Shown: one piece after another, positions 33,380 through 41,814 of the stretch
Layout of the letters: each line of letters starts with the position of its first letter
Position numbering within the stretch: the first letter of the stretch is position 1
Origin: an uncultured Roseovarius sp.
GTDB taxonomy: Bacteria > Pseudomonadota > Alphaproteobacteria > Rhodobacterales > Rhodobacteraceae
Length of the DNA: 64,000 bases
Reading direction: 5' to 3'
Assembly (NCBI GenBank): GCA_947499555.1
Contig: CANMOU010000001.1
Location: forward strand, 248,001 to 312,000
The notes under the pieces: generated by a model
Databases searched by the model: none
The model's input: only the letters and a program-made list of their open reading frames with translations
What the model was told of the DNA's origin: nothing
Translations under genes and position numbers: made by a program

Positions 33380-33763
33380 TCAGACGCCGAAAATCCGCAG
33401 GGCGGGCAGGGCCACAGCCCCGAGCGCTAAAATGGCGCAGACGGGCCAAGACCAGCTTGGCCAATGGTCCGGCAATCGGCTTTTCATCGCCATCATCGTT
33501 CCGCCCAACCCAAGTGCGACGGTGAAGGCGGTCAGCGTGACAAGCCAAGTCACACCGTGATCAACCACCGTGGCGGTCGTGCCGCCGGGAATGATGAAAT
33601 AAGACAGCCAAAGCGCCCCCATCGCGAGGGTAGCCAGCGCCAGAAGACGCACCGCGCCCGCTTTGGGCAGAAAAACCAGACCGAAATACAAGAGCAGGGG
33701 AAGCAAAACCGCAGTTACCCAAGTCACCCAAACATACCTCTCATCACCAAGCCCCGCACCCAC
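33380..33763 (-). CDS. Small membrane protein of unknown function
   Basis: 127 residues with four hydrophobic segments: VTWVTAVLLPLLLYFGLVF, LLALATLAMGALWLSYFII, VTWLVTLTAFTVALGLGGT and WPVCAILALGAVALPALRI. The start is GTG with AGGAG 6 nt upstream. No family is recognised. The gene ends 5 bp from the phosphatase gene on the other strand. Confidence 0.65.
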   Translation of the reverse strand: MGAGLGDERYVWVTWVTAVLLPLLLYFGLVFLPKAGAVRLLALATLAMGALWLSYFIIPGGTTATVVDHGVTWLVTLTAFTVALGLGGTMMAMKSRLPDHWPSWSWPVCAILALGAVALPALRIFGV

Positions 33764-33938
33764 GCATCGGCTCCTACTCTAACAGATGCAGGAACAAAAG
33801 AGGCGTCTTGTCTCTACGTGACGTTACGTCACGCCGCTGCAACCGGTGCAGCTGACACGCCTTGGTGAAGAAAGCTCGGCCCGGTGATGATCGGCACTTG
33901 CGCGCAGTGGCGCAGGTTTGTAAGAGAGCGCGGCAGGC

Positions 33939-34014
<76 letters not shown>

Positions 34015-34149
34015 TTTTCGCTTCATTCAGACTCACGGCTTGGCGGCGTTCGCAGACACGCGTTTTCGCATTGAGAGCGCTTGACGGGGCGGGGCGCGCG
34101 GCCTAAGAAGCACCTCACGCTCACAGCTCTTGCGGTGGGCCTGCAGCGG

Positions 34150-34226
34150 GCGGTTGTAGCTCAGTTGGTTAGAGTACCGGCCTGTCACGCCGGGGGTCGC
34201 GGGTTCGAGCCCCGTCAACCGCGCCA
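34150..34226 (+). tRNA. tRNA-Asp (anticodon GTC), first copy
   Basis: 77 nt with encoded CCA. Acceptor arms GCGGTTG/CAACCGC; anticodon stem CCGGC/GCCGG around CTGTCAC, anticodon GTC. Position 34 is a substrate of Tgt, encoded 6 kb upstream. Confidence 0.95.
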
Positions 34227-34248
34227 CTGCTGCAAGACATGATGATGC

Positions 34249-34325
34249 GCGGTTGTAGCTCAGCTGGTTAGAGTACCGGCCTGTCACGCCGGGGGTCGCG
34301 GGTTCGAGCCCCGTCAACCGCGCCA
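34249..34325 (+). tRNA. tRNA-Asp (anticodon GTC), second copy
   Basis: Differs from the first copy by a single D-loop base (AGTTGG versus AGCTGG), 22 bp after it. A recombinase remnant follows 54 bp downstream, so this tRNA may have served as an integration site. Confidence 0.95.
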
Positions 34326-34379
34326 TATCTTCCAACAGGTTTTGACAGAGGGCAGTCTTCGTCGTTCTGTCGTGGCAAG

Positions 34380-34628
34380 ATGTGGCTTGGAGCCTGCGGC
34401 ACACATTCGCTTCGGCGGACCAAAGCTGCGGAGATCTATTGGAAAACAGGACACCTGCGAGCGGTTCAGCTTTCGCTTGGTCACACAAAGGTCGACAGCA
34501 CTGCGCGCTACTTAGGTGTTGAATTGAAGGATGTGCTAAGCATTGCCGAGCGTATCGACATTTGGACCAGATTGGCAGTCGGCTCTAGTCGGTCGGCAAC
34601 TAAGCCCGGACGCACAGCTCATCTGTAA
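34380..34628 (+). pseudogene. C-terminal remnant of a tyrosine recombinase (phage-type integrase)
   Basis: Only the last ~75 residues survive. THSLRRTKAAEIY carries the H-x-x-R pair, LSLGHTKVDSTARYLGV carries the next His and the catalytic Tyr. This pattern ends many integrases of mobile elements. Nothing of the N-terminal arm-binding or core-binding domains is visible upstream, where the tRNA-Asp genes lie. It is therefore a decayed fragment. Its place directly behind a tRNA gene suggests an old element inserted there. Confidence 0.8.
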
Positions 34629-34766
34629 CTTGAGGCTGACTACGGCCCGGGATGTTACGCTACGACCAATCGATCGCCACACCGCACCTTGAATTTTTTT
34701 TAGTCCGGTAAACCACGCCCATTCCCACCGGTTGTTTCGTTGGCTTAGCCGAGTGTTCTTTCAGTT

Positions 34767-35450
34767 TCACCGCAAGGTTGCTTTCACAGCGTCACGTAAT
34801 TCCGGGTACATTATCCAATTTCCGGGATTTTTTTCATCTTGCGCCTCGTCCCTAAAGGCGACAAACGAGGCTCCTTCCAAAACCGCGGACTGCACGTTCG
34901 ACCTGGTCTCAAAGGAAAGGTATTGCGCAATCATATGGCCCGCGCTGGCGAGAGACCTGTTTGCTGACGCCAGCGATCTATACCCTGATCCGGTCGTCAA
35001 TTGCGCTTCCGTCAAACCGTCTACGTCTGCCAGAGACAACGCGGTCAGCAGCGCTCGTTGTGGCCGCGTCAACGGAAGATGGCCGAGTGCTTCAATGTAC
35101 TCTTCGACGCTCGGCACCGACATTTCCGTGTCTGGGTCATTCCTACGGCCTTGAATATGACGCGTTTGCCTTGCATCGATCACGTCTTGTAATGCAGTGA
35201 TCGCCGCTTCTTCGGTGGTGCCGCTCGCTTCGGCGATCATGCCACGCGCCTGTGTTGGGGGTTTCGCAAAAGCGCGCGCGACGAATTTGCCAGCGAGCAG
35301 CCCGGACTTGATTTGATATCTACCGTGTTCGCTGACTTGGATCGGGGGCTGTTTGTCTTTCTTACGGTCCTTGGCTTTCTTCTTCTTGGTCATGCCTTTG
35401 AAGAGGTCATGGGCCGCATCTGATCGGCCTTGTGCTCTGGAACGTGTCAT
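34767..35450 (-). CDS. Hypothetical protein with basic N-terminus
   Basis: 227 residues. Residues ~18-36 are very basic (MTKKKKAKDRKKDKQPP). A middle part contains GRYQIKSGLLAGKFVARAF, then EEAAITALQDVIDARQTRH, and a helical C-terminal half (LTRPQRALLTALSLADVDGL) that could hold a helix-turn-helix-like fold. The start is set by AAAGGAA 5 nt upstream. No family is recognised. It is next to the recombinase remnant and so may belong to the former element. Confidence 0.65.
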   Translation of the reverse strand: MTRSRAQGRSDAAHDLFKGMTKKKKAKDRKKDKQPPIQVSEHGRYQIKSGLLAGKFVARAFAKPPTQARGMIAEASGTTEEAAITALQDVIDARQTRHIQGRRNDPDTEMSVPSVEEYIEALGHLPLTRPQRALLTALSLADVDGLTEAQLTTGSGYRSLASANRSLASAGHMIAQYLSFETRSNVQSAVLEGASFVAFRDEAQDEKNPGNWIMYPELRDAVKATLR

Positions 35451-35499
35451 GGGGATTCCTTTCGCGGATCATGGAGTCTCGTGTTTCGATGTGACCGCC

Positions 35500-36528
35500 T
35501 TACGCGGTCAGCCGCCGTGCGTCGGCGAAGGAGACCAGCCGTTCGCCCCTTTCATCCCAGAGCGCCAGCGTTGCGCAGCGCAGGCTTTCACGGAGAGTGA
35601 GGCGCTGGGAGTTGGCAAGGGCGTCGTGGTCCCGAAGGACTTCGGGCAGGCGATAGAACGGGATGCGGCTGGCCAGGTGATGAACATGGTGGACCCCGAT
35701 ATTGCCGGTGATCCAGCGCAGAATTCCGGGTAGCGCATAGTGCGAACTGCCTTCCAGGGCTGCTTCCTGAATGTTCCAGTCCTCGTCGCGTTGCCAGTTG
35801 GTTTCCTCGAATTGGTGCTGAACGTAGAAGAACCACATGCCAGTCGTCGCGGCTAGAAGCATAGTCGGAAGAAATACGAACAATAGAACATCCCAGCCGC
35901 CGAGCCAGACGAGGATCGCCAAGACTATCGCGATCGCAACATTTGTCGCGAGTGCACTAATCCAATAGCGCCACCCTGATCGCATCAGACCGACCGGTAG
36001 CCGGTTCTGGAGGAAGAAGGTATAAAACGGCACGACCCCGAACAGGAAGACCGGGTTGCGAACAAGGCGATACAAGATCCGGCTTATTCGCCCCTTCTGC
36101 CGATATTCTCTTACCGTCAGCGTCGGCAAATCGCCAATGCCTCTACGGTCTAGATTTCCGGTAGTCGCATGGTGGACCGAGTGGTTTTTGCGCCAGACAT
36201 CATAGGGCGTTAGCGTCACAACGCCGATAACACGTCCCAACCAGTCGCACGCGGACCGACTGCGAAACAGGGATCCGTGGCCACAATCGTGCTGGATCAT
36301 AAAAAGACGCACCAGGAACGCCGCGTTTCCCAATGCTAAAATGACGGCCAGCACTGTGCTGACCGACAGCATCCACCATGCCACAGCCCAAATCCCGACA
36401 AACGGTGCAACCGTTACAAACAACTCGAAAAGACTTCGGGCCGTGCTCGGTGCCCGGTATCGCGCCAACAGGCGTGACCATTCAGAGGCATCGCGTGGCT
36501 GGTGGGTCGTCGTGGGGGGCTTGGTCAT
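35500..36528 (-). CDS. Membrane fatty acid desaturase
   Basis: 342 residues. The three histidine boxes that bind the di-iron centre are present: HDCGH, HSVHH and HHVHH. Hydrophobic pairs lie between boxes 1 and 2 and again between 2 and 3 (FLFGVVPFYTFFL; VAIAIVLAILVWL). Such enzymes add double bonds to membrane lipid acyl chains, using ferredoxin or cytochrome b5 partners. A cold-shock protein gene lies 40 bp upstream on the same strand, so a joint role in cold adaptation is reasonable. Substrate regiospecificity cannot be read from sequence. Confidence 0.92.
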   Translation of the reverse strand: MTKPPTTTHQPRDASEWSRLLARYRAPSTARSLFELFVTVAPFVGIWAVAWWMLSVSTVLAVILALGNAAFLVRLFMIQHDCGHGSLFRSRSACDWLGRVIGVVTLTPYDVWRKNHSVHHATTGNLDRRGIGDLPTLTVREYRQKGRISRILYRLVRNPVFLFGVVPFYTFFLQNRLPVGLMRSGWRYWISALATNVAIAIVLAILVWLGGWDVLLFVFLPTMLLAATTGMWFFYVQHQFEETNWQRDEDWNIQEAALEGSSHYALPGILRWITGNIGVHHVHHLASRIPFYRLPEVLRDHDALANSQRLTLRESLRCATLALWDERGERLVSFADARRLTA

Positions 36529-36567
36529 GACGATGGGGCACCCAACTGGAGCGCCCCTTTGCCAGGT

Positions 36568-36774
36568 TCAGGCAAGCGCGATGTTTATCGCACTTTCTCG
36601 GCCGTCGCGGCCAGGCTCTACTTCGAACGTCACCTTTTGGTCGTCGCTCAAGGTTGTCATGCCTGCCTGTTCCAGTGCGGAAATGTGCACGAACACATCC
36701 TTGCCGCCAGATTCTGGTGCAATAAAGCCGAAGCCCTTGGTGGTGTTGAACCATTTCACTGTGCCATTGGCCAT
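36568..36774 (-). CDS. cspA: Cold-shock domain protein
   Basis: 68 residues: MANGTVKWFNTTKGFGFIAP with RNP1-like KGFGFI, and VFVHISALEQAG with RNP2-like VFVHIS. It binds single-stranded RNA/DNA as an RNA chaperone. AAGGAAA before the ATG fixes the start. The ~250 bp upstream contain no gene on this strand and probably include the long leader common for cold-shock genes. It lies directly before the desaturase gene. Confidence 0.95.
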   Translation of the reverse strand: MANGTVKWFNTTKGFGFIAPESGGKDVFVHISALEQAGMTTLSDDQKVTFEVEPGRDGRESAINIALA

Positions 36775-37028
36775 TTGAATTTTCCTTTTTGATCGCTGCC
36801 CGCAACATGCGGCAGCCCGGCTTCTTACGAAAATGTCGAGCGCTGTGAGCCGGTAAAGGAAAACAGTGAGACGAATAGAGGTCAGTAGCATCATATAGGT
36901 GGTGCCTACGCTGGAGATTTACAAGGTGCGCCTTATCAACGAGTCAAATTTTCTTTGCCAAAGAAACATCAATCTTCTAAGCCTAGCGAGCTGCCGGGTT
37001 CCCTGGTGGCGCGCAAAGGAATGCCCAC

Positions 37029-37163
37029 ATGTCGTTCAACGACCTGGCAAAGAAAGAGGCCGCCGACAAAAAGGCCTTGCAAGAAAAAGAACCGAAATCA
37101 ACGCCCAACACTGAAGAAGGCCCCAAATCGGGGACCAAGCAGGTCTATCCCTCACAGGACTGA
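37029..37163 (+). CDS. Small hydrophilic protein (44 aa)
   Basis: ATG to TGA, 44 codons: begins MSFNDLAKKEAADKKALQEK and ends QVYPSQD. AAAGGA stands 8 nt before the ATG. Rich in Lys and Glu, with no hydrophobic core, so probably unstructured or a single helix. It is below usual length limits and no family is known. It lies in the spacer between the cold-shock gene and a divergent small gene. Confidence 0.55.
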   Translation: MSFNDLAKKEAADKKALQEKEPKSTPNTEEGPKSGTKQVYPSQD

Positions 37164-37201
37164 CAGGCCTGTCGCAGGACTACAGGTTGGCCCAGGCAGC
37201 C

Positions 37202-37438
37202 TTAAGAGTTGCGTGTCAGATTTCCTTCCTCAAGGATTTCGTTGATCAGTTCGGCGGTTGCCACATGCAGTCGCCGTTCCGATTCCGGGCCACTTGCCTT
37301 TTCGTGGGTTTCGGCGGCATCACGTAGAATACCGACGATCTCGCGATCGGGAAGCACCTTGCGATCTTGCAGGGCGAGCAGCAAGGCCTCGCAAATCGAC
37401 AGGGCAGCCATGCCTGTGGGGTCTTTCGGGTCTGACAT
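37202..37438 (-). CDS. Small hypothetical protein (78 aa)
   Basis: Starts MSDPKDPTGMAALSICEALLLAL and continues DRKVLPDREIVGILRDAAETHEKA, a helical, soluble-looking protein. AAGGAACG precedes the ATG at 37438; the upstream extension lacks any such site. It is divergent from the Crp/Fnr gene, sharing a 155 bp promoter region, so that regulator may control it. I believe similar short proteins occur in Rhodobacterales, without a known role. Confidence 0.65.
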   Translation of the reverse strand: MSDPKDPTGMAALSICEALLLALQDRKVLPDREIVGILRDAAETHEKASGPESERRLHVATAELINEILEEGNLTRNS

Positions 37439-37593
37439 CGCATCGTTCCTTATTTTGTTCTTGGCCGCGCATACGAACAAGGACGTGGCACTCCTGAACA
37501 CTGTTTCGAAGGTTTGTGTGGTCCACACTGATCGAAAGCAGTCTCGTTGGAGACTTGTTCGTTGTGCATTCACCCGTTCGAAAGGGCTCAGTC

Positions 37594-38325
37594 ATGACAA
37601 TTGAAACCAGCCCGCTCACCCGGAAGCTCTCCGCCTTCGTCAAGCTTTCTGCGTCGGAACTTGGCGTGCTGGAGCGGTTGCATGAACGAAGAAAAATCTT
37701 CGCTGCGGGACGAGACCTTGTGCATCAAGGCCAATCGGAACAGGCGGCGTATATTCTGGCGGCAGGTTGGGTCATCTCGTACAAGATCCAGCCTGACGGA
37801 TCGCGCCAGATCGTTGATTTCCAGATACCGGGGGATTTTTTGGGGTTGCGCAGCGTTCTCTTGCACACGTCCGATCATGGCATCGAACCAATTGTTGCCA
37901 TTGAGGCAGCTGAAGTCATGGTAGGCGACCTTCTGCAAGCCTTCGCAGAGACGCCACGGTTGGCAACCGCGATCCTTTGGGCGGTATCACGCGACGAAGC
38001 CATGGTCGTGGAACACCTGGTTGGGCTGGGGAGGCGCGATGCGGATGCCCGCATGGCGCACTTTCTGTTGGAGCTTGGTGTAAGGCTGTCATTGGTTGGG
38101 ATGGGCAGCAGGGAAGGATACGCATGCCCGCTCACGCAGTATCATCTTGCCGACGCTTTGGGGTTGAGCGCCATCCATGTCAACCGCGTGTTGCGCAAGC
38201 TTCGGGAAGACGGGCTCGTCACCTTTCGAGACGGTGTGGTGGTGTTTGGCGATTACGACGGTTTGGTGGCAGTGGCCGATTTCGATCCAGCGTATCTGGA
38301 TCACGCGCGACCCCTCTTGCCCTGA
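37594..38325 (+). CDS. Crp/Fnr family transcriptional regulator
   Basis: 243 residues. An N-terminal cyclic-nucleotide-type beta barrel (residues ~20-125: LVHQGQSEQAAYILAAGWV, IPGDFLGLRS), a dimerisation helix, and a C-terminal winged helix: CPLTQYHLADALGLSAIHVNRVLRKLREDGLV. No N-terminal Cys cluster for an Fe-S centre is seen, so it is not an FnrL-type oxygen sensor. The effector is unknown. Neighbours are stress-type small genes. Confidence 0.92.
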   Translation: MTIETSPLTRKLSAFVKLSASELGVLERLHERRKIFAAGRDLVHQGQSEQAAYILAAGWVISYKIQPDGSRQIVDFQIPGDFLGLRSVLLHTSDHGIEPIVAIEAAEVMVGDLLQAFAETPRLATAILWAVSRDEAMVVEHLVGLGRRDADARMAHFLLELGVRLSLVGMGSREGYACPLTQYHLADALGLSAIHVNRVLRKLREDGLVTFRDGVVVFGDYDGLVAVADFDPAYLDHARPLLP

Positions 38326-38383
38326 GAAGGCCGCCCGAGGTCTGTCTTCGGACGGCCCAGGAGCACACATCGCACTTACGGCA

Positions 38384-38584
38384 TTACATCAAGGCGCGGC
38401 TTGCTTGCTTGAGTTCCTCATGGGCTTCTTCGTCGTTTTCCGCATCATGCGCTTTTTCGGCAGCCTGGTAATGCTTCAGCGCGGCTGCCTTCTTGGGGCC
38501 TTCTGGTGCCTTGTCCCAAGCAGCCTTGACGGAGGCCATGTGTTTCACGGTCTGGTTTTCCTGGGTTTGGTTTTCTTCACTCAT
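38384..38584 (-). CDS. Small acidic/charged helical protein (66 aa)
   Basis: MSEENQTQENQTVKHMASVKAA, then DKAPEGPKKAAALKHYQAAEKAHDAENDEEAHEEL: a highly charged single-helix type protein. AGGAAAGG precedes the ATG at 38584. No family is recognised. It converges on the Crp/Fnr gene. Confidence 0.6.
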   Translation of the reverse strand: MSEENQTQENQTVKHMASVKAAWDKAPEGPKKAAALKHYQAAEKAHDAENDEEAHEELKQASRALM

Positions 38585-38754
38585 GGAATTGCCCTTTCCT
38601 GGACGGTCCGAGGAAAAGAGGCGCAAGGAGCATACAGTACGAGGGAATGCACTACATGTTTCCCGCGCCTCTGAGATACTCGGGAAATGCCACCATAACT
38701 TGCGGTGGACAGGTTCATCTTTCCGGATTCTCTGCGTCGCCGCACTGACATGGG

Positions 38755-39171
38755 TTAGCCCGTTTGAGCCAGATAGAAGAACCATGTTAGAACCACGACT
38801 CCAATGAAGGCCATCATTGTCCAAGACATCGAAAGCTTTGGAAAACTGATGGTGTCTGTTTCTAGTGATTTCGTAACACGAAGCGGTGCGCGCTTCGGCA
38901 ACAATGACAGCAGCTTTGCTGCTCTGCTCTCGCTGGCCAGCGCCAGCGCCGGAATGTCGGTTATCGCTTCAAAATGCGTCGTCAGGCGGACTTGCGCGTC
39001 ATCCGGGCACAATTGTGAGAGCTCACGCGCCTCGGTCCATGGTTCCAGGTCAAGACGCGCAAGCGCTGACAAGACCGTAACGGCCGCACCGGTTCTGTCC
39101 TCGCCCACTTCCGCAAAAAGAAAGGCATCGTAGTCACTGCCATCCGGGTGAAGGACGTCTGAGGCGGACAC
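38755..39171 (-). CDS. Tail-anchored hypothetical protein
   Basis: 138 residues if read from the GTG at 39171, which has AAAGGA 5 nt before it. The N-terminal part (YDAFLFAEVGEDRTGAAVTVLSAL, then ALARLDLEPWTEARELSQL) looks soluble. The C-terminal ~22 residues form one membrane helix (WTMMAFIGVVVLTWFFYL) near the end, so it would be anchored with the bulk in the cytoplasm. No family recognised. Confidence 0.6.
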   Translation of the reverse strand: MSASDVLHPDGSDYDAFLFAEVGEDRTGAAVTVLSALARLDLEPWTEARELSQLCPDDAQVRLTTHFEAITDIPALALASESRAAKLLSLLPKRAPLRVTKSLETDTISFPKLSMSWTMMAFIGVVVLTWFFYLAQTG

Positions 39172-39413
39172 TGGTTTCCTTTCGGCGTGAGACTGACGCC
39201 TAAGACTTGCACTGAGGTGTCTGAAGCCGCGGAACGGCTTTACCAACCACCCTGACAGCAAAGAACCCGGCGGGGGCTAACCTCGATCAGCTTCGCCCCG
39301 CGTGGGCTCGGATAATGTGCACTTAGCAGCCTTGCCTTGGCGAGGTATTCTTTTTGACGTTTGCCACGATGGCGACGGCGGAAAGTCCAACATCTTTTCA
39401 ATGGAGACCTGGG

Positions 39414-39728
39414 ATGCTCACGCGTTCGACCAGATCAATGGTGGCATTTTCAAACGACTTCACGATTGGCGACAGCCAGCGAGAGCTTCCGGCCGGAAAG
39501 TATGAAATCGTTGTCGAGGAAGAACTTCTACAAGGGGTCAGCTTCGAGGCCTACCGGCGCACCGCGACATACCTGATGATCCGGGGGCGCGGGAGCCATG
39601 CGGGACAAACGACGATGCAAATGACCACAAAGGAGGAGCTCGAACATGCCATCGCATGTGATCGGGCCCTCTCCGAAACCACCAATGACAGCGAAGCGGC
39701 GCTTTCCCCGCTGGAGGACAAGACATGA
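39414..39728 (+). CDS. LPAG-motif protein, first copy
   Basis: 104 residues. The core FTIGDSQRELPAGKYEIVVEE resembles the core of the protein at 42995 (FKMPGFDETLPAGEYDIETE), and both continue with an SHAG/SHPG-T pattern. They therefore belong to one small family. GGAG lies 6-7 nt before the ATG at 39414; an upstream extension is less likely. The stop overlaps the next gene as ATGA. Function unknown. Membership in the cluster with DUF1611 and a racemase is the only clue. Confidence 0.65.
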   Translation: MLTRSTRSMVAFSNDFTIGDSQRELPAGKYEIVVEEELLQGVSFEAYRRTATYLMIRGRGSHAGQTTMQMTTKEELEHAIACDRALSETTNDSEAALSPLEDKT

Positions 39729-40078
39729 CCACACCTGAATGGCTGAAACCCGGCATTTACGGCGCGCTCCTTGGCGCGGCGTTTGTCGGCATCGTTGGAT
39801 TTTCCTGGGGCGGATGGATGACTGGAGGCGACGCGGAGGAGATGGCCAACAAGATGGCACAGGAGGAAGTGATCGCGGCGCTCGTGCCCTTCTGCCTCGA
39901 CATGTCCCGAACCGACAATGAACGCGTTGCCAAGCTGGCCACGATCCGTGATGCATCGTCATTCAAGCGGCGCGACGCTGTCATGGAAACGGGCTGGGCG
40001 ACGATGCCAGGGTCCGAGGGTCCGAACCGCGATCTGGCGCAAGCATGCATCGAAGGTCTCGACCTTGATGCATCGTAG
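39725..40078 (+). CDS. Membrane-anchored hypothetical protein
   Basis: 117 residues. MTTPEWLKPGIYGALLGAAFVG opens with one membrane helix (YGALLGAAFVGIVGFSWGGW). The soluble part contains AEEMANKMAQEEVIAALVPFCLDMS and RDASSFKRRDAVMETGWATMPG. It starts 4 bp inside the previous gene and overlaps the next by 11 bp, so it belongs to a tightly packed unit. Similar small proteins of unknown role are familiar in proteobacteria; no function is known. Confidence 0.7.
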   Translation: MTTPEWLKPGIYGALLGAAFVGIVGFSWGGWMTGGDAEEMANKMAQEEVIAALVPFCLDMSRTDNERVAKLATIRDASSFKRRDAVMETGWATMPGSEGPNRDLAQACIEGLDLDAS

Positions 40079-40526
40079 TGGGCTCAAACTTTTGCCTGTT
40101 TCATCCAAGGGCATCGCAGGCGTGCTTGCAATGGTGTGGTCCCGCTCTGCAAAGGCCTCCGCGGAGTTCGTCGCGCTGGCATTCGTCGCGCTGATCGCGA
40201 TCGGATCGCCGTCTTTCGCCCAATCTCAGTCTGCCCAGATGCCCGCGAATGCGCAGCAAAATAGCTATGGCGAGGGATTGGAATGTGATCGTGGGTACCG
40301 GCGTGACGGCGATGCCTGCCTTGCCATCATAGTTTCGGAGAATGTCTATTTTGACGATGCAAGCTATGGCCCAGGCTGGAAGTGCAATCGCGGCTTTGCA
40401 GAGTCTGACGATGGCAACGCAGAGATTTACCTCCCTGAGAATGCGCCTCTCGACAGATCCGTAAACCGGTGGGAGTGCCATAGGAATTTCCAGCGCTCGC
40501 AAGGGCGTTGCATCCTGAATGACTAG
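40068..40526 (+). CDS. Exported cysteine-repeat protein
   Basis: About 152 residues. A hydrophobic stretch (FVALAFVALIAIGSPSFAQ) ends in a signal-peptidase-like site, so the rest is outside the cytoplasm. It carries repeats of the form C-x-R-G-[YF] followed by [VL]-[SP]-E-N-x3-D: LECDRGYRRDGDAC, WKCNRGFAESDD and WECHRNFQRSQGRC, six Cys in all, probably three disulfides. The start may instead be the ATG at 40131, since the first one overlaps the previous gene and lacks a clear ribosome site. Function unknown; surface binding is a guess. Confidence 0.65.
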   Translation: MHRSGLKLLPVSSKGIAGVLAMVWSRSAKASAEFVALAFVALIAIGSPSFAQSQSAQMPANAQQNSYGEGLECDRGYRRDGDACLAIIVSENVYFDDASYGPGWKCNRGFAESDDGNAEIYLPENAPLDRSVNRWECHRNFQRSQGRCILND

Positions 40527-40614
40527 CGCCCGCTATCTAAATTGAAACGCGGCTGCCGGCCCGAATGCCACGTGTGTTCCGCCCCGGAAGAACCCGCTTG
40601 GCAAAGGAACAATC

Positions 40615-41814
40615 ATGGACTCTGGAAATCTAGAAAAACCAACGAAAACGCTGCCAATGATGGGGCCGCAAGCCCCACCCGACTTGCCCTCAATCCGCCG
40701 ATCTCTTGCCAATAAGATTGAAACAAAAGGGGTGCCCACAGCGGTTGTCTATTGTGAGGGGAACTTCGGGCAGGTCGATGGCAAGACCGCAAACGGACTT
40801 GTCCGTCACAGCCAAGCCTACCGCATTCTTTCGGTCATAGACAGCAGACTCGAAGGGCGCGACACCGGACAGGTGCTGGACAATGTGAGTAACGACATCC
40901 CCATTGTTGAAGACCTCGAGGCTGCAGTTACGCGAGAGGCGCATATCCCCGACAACCTGATCTATGGGATGGCGCCCTCTACGGGCAAGATGTCACCTGC
41001 AGATCGAGAGGTCGTGCTGGATGCAATCGCGCTTGGCATGAACATCGTCAGCGGTCTGCACGAATACCTCGGTGATGATCCCGAGATCAGAGCCGCTGCT
41101 GACGCGTCCAACGTGACGATCCGCGATATCCGCAAACCGCGACCAAGCAAGGACATGCGCCTGTTCGACGGAAGCGTGTCCGAGGTGAAGGCAATTCGGA
41201 TCGCCGTGCTGGGAACGGATTGTGCAATTGGCAAACGGACGACAGCGACCGTTCTGGCCAAGGCTTTGAACGCGCGTGGGATCAAGACAGTTCTCGTCGG
41301 CACCGGCCAGACGGGGCTCATGCAGGGAGCAAAATACGGGATCGCCATGGACGCCGTGCCACCGCAGTTTTGCTGCGGGGAACTTGAACGCGTGATTGTC
41401 GCAGCGTCTCACGGCGACGAACCGGACGTTATCCTGATCGAAGGACAAGGCGCGCTCAGCCATCCTGCCTTTTGCACGTCAGCGTTCATTTTGCGCGGCA
41501 GCCAGCCGCAGGGCGTCATTCTTCAGCACGCACCAAGGCGTGCCCACAGGTGCGACTTTCCCGCCTTCACGATGCCGGACCCAACAAGTGAAATCGCCCT
41601 TATCGAATCCTTTGCCGATACTCGGGTCGTGGGCCTGACGATCAATCACGAGGCGATGACAAACGCCGAAGTCGGCGTGGCCATCGAAACTTATTCGCAT
41701 GATCTTGGAATTCCGGTTACAGACGCATTGAGCCGCCCGGATACGCACTTGACCGACATGGTCTTGGCCGCCTTCCCTCAACTGCGGACCGCACCTCTCG
41801 TGGCCGCGGAATGA
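40615..41814 (+). CDS. DUF1611 protein (DgcN-like N-acyltransferase candidate)
   Basis: 399 residues. The N-terminal domain begins TAVVYCEGNFGQVDGKTANGL. The C-terminal domain starts at about residue 195 with a P-loop-like GTDCAIGKRTT and continues GTGQTGLMQG and ILIEGQGALSHPAF, the DUF1611 signature. A characterised member, DgcN, acetylates D-glutamate in a catabolic route of marine bacteria. DgcN works with an enolase-type enzyme, whereas here the partner is a PLP racemase, so the substrate may differ. AAAGGA precedes the ATG. The end overlaps the racemase gene by 4 bp. Confidence 0.88.
   Translation: MDSGNLEKPTKTLPMMGPQAPPDLPSIRRSLANKIETKGVPTAVVYCEGNFGQVDGKTANGLVRHSQAYRILSVIDSRLEGRDTGQVLDNVSNDIPIVEDLEAAVTREAHIPDNLIYGMAPSTGKMSPADREVVLDAIALGMNIVSGLHEYLGDDPEIRAAADASNVTIRDIRKPRPSKDMRLFDGSVSEVKAIRIAVLGTDCAIGKRTTATVLAKALNARGIKTVLVGTGQTGLMQGAKYGIAMDAVPPQFCCGELERVIVAASHGDEPDVILIEGQGALSHPAFCTSAFILRGSQPQGVILQHAPRRAHRCDFPAFTMPDPTSEIALIESFADTRVVGLTINHEAMTNAEVGVAIETYSHDLGIPVTDALSRPDTHLTDMVLAAFPQLRTAPLVAAE

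Noticed and set aside
34033-34488. Reverse-strand open frame of ~150 codons with a repeated segment
   Set aside because: It is the antisense of the two tRNA-Asp genes; the repeat in the translation is just the tRNA duplication.
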